This document shows, in pieces, positions 49,736 to 61,600 of a stretch of DNA of 64,000 nt. The DNA is taken from NCBI GenBank assembly GCA_034359265.1, contig CP136893.1:49611501-49675500 (forward strand), read 5' to 3'. Every line of letters starts with the position of its first letter. The first letter of the stretch is position 1. Below the pieces are notes generated by a model. It ran no database searches and was not told the origin of the DNA. It saw nothing but the letters and a program-made list of their open reading frames with translations. This DNA comes from Canna indica (taxonomy: Eukaryota > Streptophyta > Magnoliopsida > Zingiberales > Cannaceae). The translations under genes were made by a program, and so were the position numbers.

Positions 49736-52484
49736 CTAATGCAAAGAATTGCACCGACTGATTGAACTTCGGGGTATCGGTTCGAAACGACCAGAAATCT
49801 GAGTCACAAGCGACTCCAGAACATTCACTGTGACGGGAGAAGTTGTTAATCGATTTATTTTTGACAGACTAATGCAAAGAATTGCACGCTTTTTCGAATA
49901 GAATCTAGAACGAAGTCGACTGATTGACCTTCGGGGAATCGGCTAGAAACGCCCAGCAATCTAAGTCGCGAGCGCTTCCATAACATTCACTGTGATGGGT
50001 GAAGTTGTTAATCTAGATATTTTTGACAGACTAATACAAATAATTGCTCGATTTTTCGAATAGAATCTTGAACGAAGCCGACTGGTTGAACTTCGGGGTA
50101 TCGGCTAGAAACGCCCAGCAATCTGAGTCCCGAGCGACTCCAGAACATTCACTGTGATGGGAGAAGTTGTTAATCGAGTTATTTTTGACAAACTAATACA
50201 AATAATTGCACGATTTTTTGAATAGAATCTTGAACGAAGCCGACTGGTTGAAATTCGGGGTATCGCTAAGAAACGCCAAGCAATCTGAGTCCCGAGCGAC
50301 TCCAGAACATTCACTGTGATGGGAGAAGTTGTTAATCGAGTTATTTTTGACAAACTAATGCAAAGAATTGCACGCTTTTTCGAATAGAATCTTGAACGAA
50401 GCCGACTCATTGAACTTCGGGGTATCAGCTCGAAACGACCAGCAACCTGTGACCTGAGCGACTCCAGAACATTCACTGTGATGGGAGAAGTTGTTAATCA
50501 ATTTATTTTTGACAGATTAATGCAAAGAATTGCATGCTTTTTCGAATAGAATCTAGAACGAAGTCGACTGATTGACCTTCGGGGTATCGGCTAGAAACGC
50601 CCAGCAATCTAAGTCACGAGCGACTCCAGAATATTCACTGTGATGGGAGAAGTTGTTAATCGAGTTATTTTTGACAAACTAATGCAAAGAATTGCACCGA
50701 CTGATTGAACTTCGGGGTATCAATTCGAAACGACCAGAAATCTGAGTCACAAGCGACTCCAGAACATTCACTGTGATGGGAGAAGTTGTTAATCGATTTA
50801 TTTTTGACAGACTAATGCAAAGAATTGCACGCTTTTTCGAATAGAATCTAGAACGAAGTCGACTGATTGACCTTCGGGGAATCGGCTAGAAACGCCCAGC
50901 AATCTAAGTCGCGAGCGCTTCCATAACATTCACTGTGATGGGTGAAGTTGTTAATCGAGTAATTTTTGACAAACTAATGCAAAGAATTGCACGCTTTTTC
51001 GAATAGAATCTTGAACGAAGCCGACTCATTGAACTTCGGGGTATCAGCTCGAAACGACCAGCAACCTGTGACCTGAGCGACTCCAGAACATTCACTGTGA
51101 TGGGAGAAGTTGTTAATCGATTTATTTTTGACAGATTAATGCAAAGAATTGCATGCTTTTTCGAATAGAATCTAGAACGAAGTCGACTGATTGACCTTCG
51201 GGGTATCGGCAAGAAACGCCCAGCAATCTAAGTCGCGAGCGACTCCAGAATATTCACTGTGATGGGAGAAGTTGTTAATCGAGTTATTTTTGACAAACTA
51301 ATGCAAAGAATTGCACCGACTGATTGAACTTCGGGGTATTGGTTCGAAACGACCAGAAATCTGAGTCACAAGCGACTCCAGAACATTCACTGTGATGGGA
51401 GAAGTTGTTAATCGATTTATTTTTGACAGACTAATGCAAAGAATTGCACGCTTTTTCGAATAGAATCTAGAACAAAGTCGACTGATTGACCTTCGGGGAA
51501 TCGGCTAGAAACGCCCAGCAATCTAAGTCGCGAGCGCTTCCATAACATTCACTGTGATGGGTGAAGTTGTTAATCTAGATATTTTTGACAGACTAATACA
51601 AATAATTGCTCGATTTTTCGAATAGAATCTTGAACGAAGCCGACTGGTTGAACTTCGAGGTATCGGCTAGAAACGCCCAGCAATCTGAGTCCCGAGCGAC
51701 TCCAGAACATTCACTGTGATGGGAGAAGTTGTTAATCGAGTTATTTTTGACAAACTAATACAAATAATTGCACGATTTTTTGAATAGAATCTTGAACGAA
51801 GCCGACTGGTTGAAATTCGGGGTATCGCTTAGAAACGCCAAGCAATCTGAGTCCCGAGCGACTCCAGAACATTCACTGTGATGGGAGAAGTTGTTAATCG
51901 ATTTATTTTTGACAGATTAATGCAAAGAATTGCATGCTTTTTCGAATAGAATCTAGAACGAAGTCGACTGATTGACCTTCGGGGTATCGGCTAGAAACGC
52001 CCAGCAATCTAAGTCGCGAGCGACTCCAGAATATTCACTGTGATGGGAGAAGTTGTTAATCGAGTTATTTTTGACAAACAAATGCAAAGAATTGCACCGA
52101 CTGATTGAACTTCGGGGTATCGGTTCGAAACGACCAGAAATCTGAGTCACAAGCGACTCCAGAACATTCACTGTGATGGGAGAAGTTGTTAATCGATTTA
52201 TTTTTGACAGACTAATGCAAAGAATTGCACGCTTTTTCGAATAGAATCTAGAACGAAGTCGACTGATTGACCTTCGGGGAATCGGCTAGAAACGCCCAGC
52301 AATCTAAGTCGCGAGCGAGTCCATAACATTCACTGTGATGGGTGAAGTTGTTAATCTAGATATTTTTGACAGACTAATACAAATAATTGCTCGATTTTTT
52401 GAATAGAATCTTGAACGAAGCCGACTGGTTGAACTTCGGGGTATCGGCTAGAAACACCCAGCAATCTGAGTCCCGAGCGACTCC
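49736..52484 (+). repeat. Satellite segment, mixed 457/943/619/781-bp units
   Basis: Units delimited by the truncated monomer vary from three to six monomers. Each contains subsets of the 1,915-bp HOR: the truncated monomer, a gagtcacaagcg monomer with aatcgatttatttttgac, a monomer starting ggaatcggctag with gcgagcgcttcc and ccataacattcac, the ctagatatttttg type and the m7-like type. The unit between 50,691 and 51,310 lacks several of these, so units have been shortened by loss of whole monomers. Confidence 0.78.
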
Positions 52485-54046
52485 TGAACATTCACTGTGA
52501 TGGGAGAAGTTGTTAATCGAGTTATTTTTGACAAACTAATACAAATAATTGCACGATTTTTTGAATAGAATCTTGAACGAAGCCGACTGGTTGAAATTCG
52601 GGGTATCGGCTAGAAACGCCAAGCAATCTGAGTCCCGAGCGACTCCAGAACATTCACTGTGATGGGAGAAGTTGTTAATCGAGTTATTTTTGACAAACTA
52701 ATGCAAAGAATTGCACGCTTTTTCGAATAGAATCTTGAACGAAGCCGATTCATTGAACTTCGGGGTATCAGCTCGAAACGACCAGCAACCTATGACCTGA
52801 GCGACTCCAGAACATTCACTGTGATGGGAGAAGTTGTTAATCGATTTATTTTTGACAGACTAATGCAAAGAATTGCATGCTTTTTCGAATAGAATCTAGA
52901 ACGAAGTCGACTGATTGACCTTCGGGGTATCGGCTAGAAACGCCCAGCAATCTAAGTCGCGAGCAACTCCAGAATATTCACTGTGATGGGAGAAGTTGTT
53001 AATCGAGTTATTTTTGACAAACTAATGCAAAGAATTGCACCGACTGATTGAACTTCGGGGTATCGGTTCGAAACGACCAGAAATCTGAGTCACAAGCGAC
53101 TCCAGAACATTCACTGTGATGGGAGAAATTGTTAATCGAGTTATTTTTGACAAACTAATGCAAAGAATTGCACGCTTTTTCGAATAGAATCTTGAACGAA
53201 GCCGACTCATTGAACTTCGGGGTATCAGCTCGAAACGACCAGCAACCTGTGACCTGAGCGACTCCAGAACATTCACTGTGATGGGAGAAGTTGTTAATCG
53301 ATTTATTTTTGACAGACTAATGCAAAGAATTGCATGCTTTTTCGAATAGAATCTAGAACGAAGTCGACTGATTGACCTTCGGGGTATCGGCTAGAAATGC
53401 CCAGCAATCTAAGTCGCGAGCGACTCCAGAATATTCACTGTGATGGGAGAAGTTGTTAATCGAGTTATTTTTGACAAACTAATGCAAAGAATTGCACCGA
53501 CTGATTGAACTTCGGGGTATCGGTTCGAAACGACCAAAAATCTGAGTCACAAGCGACTCCAGAACATTCACTGTGATGGGAGAAGTTGTTAATCGATTTA
53601 TTTTTGACAGACTAATGCAAAGAATTGCACGCTTTTTCGAATAGAATCTAGAACGAAGTCGACAGATTGACCTTCGGGGAATCGGCTAGAAACGCCCAGC
53701 AATCTAAGTCGCGAGCGTGTCCATAACATTCACTGTGATGGGTGAAGTTGTTAATCTAGATATTTTTGACAGACTAATACAAATAATTGCTCGATTTTTC
53801 GAATAGAATCTTGAACGAAGCCGACTGGTTGAACTTTGGGGTATCGGCTAGAAACGCCCAGCAATCTGAGTCCCGAGCGACTCCAGAACATTCACTGTGA
53901 TGGGAGAAGTTGTTAATCGAGTTATTTTTGACAAACTAATACAAATAATTGCACGATTTTTTGAATAGAATCTTGAACGAAGCCGACTGGTTGAAATTCG
54001 GGGTATCGGCTAGAAACGCCAAGCAATCTGAGTCCCGAGCGACTCC
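52485..54046 (+). repeat. 1,562-bp tandem duplication, left copy
   Basis: Ten monomers, two of them truncated (10 x 162 - 58 = 1,562). Markers at a 1,562-bp offset: gactcctgaac (52,479 and 54,041), agaaattgttaatc, cgaccaaaaatctg, gtcgacagattg, gcgagcgtgtcc and tgaactttgggg. I saw no differences at the places compared. Confidence 0.86.
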
Positions 54047-55608
54047 TGAACATTCACTGTGATGGGAGAAGTTGTTAATCGAGTTATTTTTGACAAACTA
54101 ATACAAATAATTGCACGATTTTTTGAATAGAATCTTGAACGAAGCCGACTGGTTGAAATTCGGGGTATCGGCTAGAAACGCCAAGCAATCTGAGTCCCGA
54201 GCGACTCCAGAACATTCACTGTGATGGGAGAAGTTGTTAATCGAGTTATTTTTGACAAACTAATGCAAAGAATTGCACGCTTTTTCGAATAGAATCTTGA
54301 ACGAAGCCGATTCATTGAACTTCGGGGTATCAGCTCGAAACGACCAGCAACCTATGACCTGAGCGACTCCAGAACATTCACTGTGATGGGAGAAGTTGTT
54401 AATCGATTTATTTTTGACAGACTAATGCAAAGAATTGCATGCTTTTTCGAATAGAATCTAGAACGAAGTCGACTGATTGACCTTCGGGGTATCGGCTAGA
54501 AACGCCCAGCAATCTAAGTCGCGAGCAACTCCAGAATATTCACTGTGATGGGAGAAGTTGTTAATCGAGTTATTTTTGACAAACTAATGCAAAGAATTGC
54601 ACCGACTGATTGAACTTCGGGGTATCGGTTCGAAACGACCAGAAATCTGAGTCACAAGCGACTCCAGAACATTCACTGTGATGGGAGAAATTGTTAATCG
54701 AGTTATTTTTGACAAACTAATGCAAAGAATTGCACGCTTTTTCGAATAGAATCTTGAACGAAGCCGACTCATTGAACTTCGGGGTATCAGCTCGAAACGA
54801 CCAGCAACCTGTGACCTGAGCGACTCCAGAACATTCACTGTGATGGGAGAAGTTGTTAATCGATTTATTTTTGACAGACTAATGCAAAGAATTGCATGCT
54901 TTTTCGAATAGAATCTAGAACGAAGTCGACTGATTGACCTTCGGGGTATCGGCTAGAAATGCCCAGCAATCTAAGTCGCGAGCGACTCCAGAATATTCAC
55001 TGTGATGGGAGAAGTTGTTAATCGAGTTATTTTTGACAAACTAATGCAAAGAATTGCACCGACTGATTGAACTTCGGGGTATCGGTTCGAAACGACCAAA
55101 AATCTGAGTCACAAGCGACTCCAGAACATTCACTGTGATGGGAGAAGTTGTTAATCGATTTATTTTTGACAGACTAATGCAAAGAATTGCACGCTTTTTC
55201 GAATAGAATCTAGAACGAAGTCGACAGATTGACCTTCGGGGAATCGGCTAGAAACGCCCAGCAATCTAAGTCGCGAGCGTGTCCATAACATTCACTGTGA
55301 TGGGTGAAGTTGTTAATCTAGATATTTTTGACAGACTAATACAAATAATTGCTCGATTTTTCGAATAGAATCTTGAACGAAGCCGACTGGTTGAACTTTG
55401 GGGTATCGGCTAGAAACGCCCAGCAATCTGAGTCCCGAGCGACTCCAGAACATTCACTGTGATGGGAGAAGTTGTTAATCGAGTTATTTTTGACAAACTA
55501 ATACAAATAATTGCACGATTTTTTGAATAGAATCTTGAACGAAGCCGACTGGTTGAAATTCGGGGTATCGGCTAGAAACGCCAAGCAATCTGAGTCCCGA
55601 GCGACTCC
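54047..55608 (+). repeat. 1,562-bp tandem duplication, right copy
   Basis: The junction monomer (54,009) starts acgccaagcaatctgag and then carries ctcctgaac. The intact partner at the right end (near 55,575) has acgccaag followed by ctccagaac. The exchange therefore lies in the shared gcaatctgagtcccgagcg stretch. Confidence 0.86.
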
Positions 55609-58600
55609 AGAACATTCACTGTGATGGGAGAAGTTGTTAATCAAGTTATTTTTGACAAACTAATGCAAAGAATTGCACGCTTTTTCGAATAGAATCTTGA
55701 ACGAAGCCGATTCATTGAACTTCGGGGTATCAGCTCGAAACGACCAGCAACCTGTGACCTGAGCGACTCCAGAACATTCACTGTGATGGGAGAAGTTGTT
55801 AATCGATTTATTTTTGACAGACTAATGCAAAGAATTGCATGCTTTTTCGAATAGAATCTAGAACGAAGTCGACTGATTGACCTTCGGGGTATCGGCTAGA
55901 AACGCCCAGCAATCTAAGTCGCGAGCAACTCCAGAATATTCACTGTGATGGGAGAAGTTGTTAATTGAGTTATTTTTGACAAACTAATGCAAAGAATTGC
56001 ACCAACTGATTGAACTTCGGGGTATCGGTTCGAAACGACCAGAAATCTGAGTCACAAGCGACTCCAGAACATTCACTGTGATGGGAGAAGTTGTTAATCG
56101 AGTTATTTTTGACAAACTAATGCAAAGAATTGCACGCTTTTTCGAATAGAATCTTGAACGAAGCCGACTCATTGAACTTCGGGGTATCAGCTCGAAACGA
56201 CCAGCAACCTGTGACCTGAGCGACTCCAGAACATTCACTGTGATGGGAGAAGTTGTTAATCGATTTATTTTTGACAGACTAATGCAAAGAATTGCATGCT
56301 TTTTCGAATAGAATCTAGAACGAAGTCGACTGATTGACCTTCGGGGTATCGGCTAGAAACGCCCAGCAATCTAAGTCGCGAGCGACTCCAGAATATTCAC
56401 TGTGATGGGAGAAGTTGTTAATCGAGTTATTTTTGACAAACTAATGCAAAGAATGGCACCGACTGATTGAACTTCGGGGTATCGGTTCGAAACGACCAGA
56501 AATCTGAGTCACAAGCGACTCCAGAACATTCACTGTGATGGGAGAAGTTGTTAATCGATTTATTTTTGACAGACTAATGCAAAGAATTGCACGCTTTTTC
56601 GAATAGAATCTAGAACGAAGTCAACTGATTGAACTTTGGGGTATCGGTTCGAAACGACCAGAAATCTGAGTCACAAGCGACTCCAGAACATTCACTGTGA
56701 TGGGAGAAGTTGTTAATCGATTTATTTTTGACAGACTAATCCAAAGAATTGCACGCTTTTTCGAATAGAATCTAGAACAAAGTCGACTGATTGAACTTCG
56801 GGGTATCGGCTAGAAACGCCCAGCAATCTGAGTCCCGAGCGACTCCAGAACATTCACTGTGATGGGAGAAGTTGTTAATCGAGTTATTTTTGACAAACTA
56901 ATACAAATAATTGCACGATTTTTTGAATAGAATCTTGAATGAAGCCGACTGGTTGAAATTCGGGGTATCGGCTAGAAACGCCTAGCAATCTGAGTCCCGA
57001 GCTACTCCAGAACATTCACTGTGGTGGGAGAAGTTGTTAATCGAGTTATTTTTGACAAACTAATGCAAAGAATTGCACCGACTGATTGAACTTCGGGGTA
57101 TCGGTTCGAAACGACCAGAAATCTGAGTCACAAGCGACTCCAGAACATTCACTGTGATGGGAGAAGTTGTTAATCGATTTATTTTTGACAGACTAATGCA
57201 AAGAATTGCACGCTTTTTCGAATAGAATCTAGAACGAAGTCGACTGATTGACCTTCGGGGTATCGGCTAGAAACGCCCAGCAATCTAAGTCGCGAGCGAC
57301 TCCATAACATTCACTGTGATGGGTGAAGTTGTTAATCTAGATATTTTTGACAGACTAATACATATAATTGCATGATTTTTCGAATAGAATCTTGAACGAA
57401 GCCGACTGGTTGAACTTTGGGGTATCGGCTAGAAACGCCCAGCAATCTGAATCCCGAGCGACTCCAGAACATTCACTGTGATGGGAGAAGTTGTTAATCG
57501 AGTTATTTTTGACAAACTAATACAAATAATTGCACGATTTTTTGAATAGAATCTTGAATGAAGCCGACTGGTTGAAATTCGGGGTATCGGCTAGAAACGC
57601 CCAGCAATCTGAGTCCCGAGCGACTCCAGAACATTCACTGTGATGGGAGAAGTTGTTAATCGAGTTATTTTTGACAAACTAATGCAAAGAATTGCATGCT
57701 TTTTCGAATAGAATCTTGAACGAAGCCGACTCATTGAACTTCGGGGTATCAGCTCGAAACGACCAGCAACCTGTGACCTGAGCGACTTCAGAACATTCAC
57801 TGTGATGGGAGAAGTTGTTAATCGATTTATTTTTGACAGACTAATGCAAAGAATTGCATGCTTTTTCGAATAGAATCTAGAACGAAGTCGACTGATTGAC
57901 CTTCGGGGTATCGGCTAGAAACGCCCAGCAATCTAAGTCGCGATTGACTCCAGAATATTCACTGTGATGGGATAAGTTGTTAATCGAGTTATTTTGGACA
58001 AACTAATGCAAAGAATTGCACCGACTGATTGAACTTCGGGGTATCGGTTCGAAACGACCAGAAATCTGAGTCACAAACGACTCCAGAACATTCACTGTGA
58101 TGGGAGAAGTTGTTAATCGATTTATTTTTGATAGACTAATGCAAAGAATTGCACGCTTTTTCGAATAGAATCTAGAACGAAGTCAACTGATTGAACTTCG
58201 GGGTATCGGTTCGAAACGACCAGAAATCTGAGTCACAAGCGACTCCAGAACATTCATTGTGATGGGAGAAGTTGTTAATCGAGTTATTTTTGACAAACTA
58301 ATGCAAAGAATTGCACGCTTTTTCGAATAGAATCTTGAACGAAGCCGACTCATTGAACTTTGGGGTATCAGCTCGAAACGACCAGCAACCTGTGACCTGA
58401 GCGACTCCAGAACATTCACTGTGATGGGAGAAGTTGTTAATCGATTTATTTTTGACAGATTAATGCAAAGAATTGCATTCTTTTTCGATTAGAATCTAGA
58501 ACGAAGTCGACTGATTGACCTACGGGGTATCGGCTAGAAACGCCCAGCAATCTAAGTCGCGAGCGACTCCAGAATATTCACTGTGATGGGAGAAGTTGTT

Positions 58601-61600
58601 AATCGAGTGATTTTTGACAAACTAATGCAAAGAATTGCACCGACTGATTGAACTTCGGGGTATCGGTTCGAAACGACCAGAAATCTGAGTCACAAGCGAC
58701 TCCAGAACATTCACTGTGATGGGAGAAGTTGTTAATCGATTTATTTTTGACAGACTAATGCAAAGAATTGCACGCTTTTTCGAATAGAATCTAGAACGAA
58801 GTCGACTGATTGACCTTCGGGGTATCGGCTAGAAACGCCCAGCAATCTAAGTCGCGAGCGACTCCATAACATTCACTGTGATGGGTGAAGTTGTTAATCT
58901 AGATATTTTTGACAGACTAATACAAATAATTGCACGATTTTTCGAATAGAATCTTGAACGAAGCCGACTGGTTGAACTTCGGGGTATCGGCAAGAAACGC
59001 CCAGCAATCTGAGTCCCGAGCGACTCCAGAACATTTACTGTGATGGGAGAAGTTGTTAATCGAGTTATTTTTGATAAACTAATACAAATAATTGCACGAT
59101 TTTTTGAATAGAATCTTGAATGAAGCCAACTGGTTGAAATTCGGGGTATCGGCTAGAAACGCCCAGCAATCTGAGTCCCGAGCGACTCCAGAACATTCAC
59201 TGTGATGGGAGAAGTTGTTAATCGAGTTATTTTTGACAAACTAATGCAAAGAATTGCACGCTTTTTCGAATAGAATCTTGAACGAAGCCGACTCATTGAA
59301 CTTCGGGGTATCAGCTCGAAACGACCAGCAACCTGTGACCTGAGCGACTCCAAAACATTCACTGTGATGGGAGAAGTTGTTAATCGATTTATTTTTGACA
59401 GACTAATGCAAAGAATTGCATGCTTTTTCGAATAGAATCTAGAACGAAGTCGGCTGATTGACCTTCGGGGTATCGGCTAGAAACGCCCAACAATCTAAGT
59501 CGCGAGCGACTCCAGAATATTCACTATGATGGGAGAAGTTGTTAATCGAGTTATTTTTGACAAACTAATGCAAAGAATTGCACCGACTGATTGAACTTCG
59601 GGGTATCGGTTCGGAACGACCAGAAATCTGAGTCACAAGCCACTCCAGAACATTCACTGTGATGGGAGAAGTTGTTAATCGATTTATTTTTGACAGACTA
59701 ATGCAAAGAATTGCATGCTTTTTTGAATAGAATCTAGAACGAAGTCGACTGATTGACCTTCGGGGTATCGGCTAGAAACGCCCAGCAATCTAAGTCGCGA
59801 GCGACTCCAGAATATTCACTGTGATGGGAGAAGTTGTTAATCGAGTTATTTTGGACAAACTAATGCAAAGAATTGCACCGACTGATTGAACTTCGGGGTA
59901 TCGGTTCGAAACGACCAGAAATCTGAGTCACAAGTGACTCCAGAACATTCACTGTGATGGGAGAAGTTGTTAATCGATTTATTTTTGACAGACTAATGCA
60001 AAGAATTGCACGCTTTTTCGAATAGAATCTAGAATGAAGTCAACTGATTGAACTTCGGGGTATCGGTTCGAAACGACCAGAAATCTAAGTCACAAGCGAC
60101 TCCAGAACATTCATTGTGATGGGAGAAGTTGTTAATCGAGTTATTTTTGACAAACTAATGCAAAGAATTGCACGCTTTTTCGAATAGAATCTTGAACGAA
60201 GCCGACTCATTGAACTTCGGGGTATCAGCTCGAAACGACCAGCAACCTGTGACCTGAGCGACTCCAGAACATTCACTGTGATGGGAGAAGTTGTTAATCG
60301 ATTTATTTTTGACAGACTAATGCAAAAAATTGCATTCTTTTTCGATTAGAATCTAGAACGAAGTCGACTGATTGACCTTCGGGGTATCGGCTAGAAACGC
60401 CCAGCAATCTAAGTCGCGAGCGACTCCAGAATATTCACTGTGATGGGAGAAGTTGTTAATCGAGTTATTTTTGACAAACTAATGCAAAGAATTGCACCGA
60501 CTGATTGAACTTCGGGGTATCGGTTCGAAACGACCAGAAATCTGAGTCACAAGCGACTCCAGAACATTCACTGTGATGCGAGAAGTTGTTAATCGATTTA
60601 TTTTTGACAGACTAACGCAAAGAATTCCACGCTTTTTCGAATAGAATCTAGAACGAAGTCGACTGATTGACCTTCGGGGTATCGGCTAGAAACGCCCAGC
60701 AATCTAAGTCGTGAGCGACTCCATAACATTCACTGTGATGGGTGAAGTTGTTAATCTAGATATTTTTGACAGACTAATACAAATAATTGCACGATTTTTC
60801 GAATAGAATCTTGAACGAAGCCGACTGGTTGAACTTCGGGGTATCGGCTAGAAACGTCAAGCAATCTGAGTCCCGAGCGACTCCAGAACATTCACTGTGA
60901 TGGGAGAAGTTGTTAATCGAGTTATTTTTGACAAACTAATACAAATAATTGCACGATTTTTTGAATAGAATCTTGAATGAAGCCAACTGGTTGAAATTCG
61001 GGGTATCGGCTAGAAACGCCCCGCAATCTGAGTCCCGAGCGACTTCAGAACATTCACTGTGATGGGAGAAGTTGTTAATCGAGTTATTTTTGACAAACTA
61101 ATGCAAAGAATTGCACGCTTTTTCGAATAGAATCTTGAACGAAGCCGACTCATTGAACTTCGGGGTATCAGCTCGAAACGACCAGCAACCTGTGACCTGA
61201 GCGACTCCAGAACATTCACTGTGATGGGAGAAGTTGTTAATCGATTTATTTTTGACAGACTAATGCAAAAAATTGCATTCTTTTTCGATTAGAATCTAGA
61301 ACGAAGTCGACTGATTGACCTTGGGGGTATCGGCTAGAAACGCCCAGCAATCTAAGTCGCGAGCGACTCCAAAATATTCACTGTGATGGGAGAAGTTGTT
61401 AATCGAGTTATTTTTGACAAACTAATGCAAAGAATTGCACCGACTGATTGAACTTCGGGGTATCGGTTCGAAACTACCAGAAATCTGAGTCACAAGCGAC
61501 TCCAGAACATTCACTGTGATGGGAGAAGTTGTTAATCGATTTATTTTTGACAGACTAATGCAAAGAATTGCATGCTTTTTCGAATAGAATCTAGAACGAA

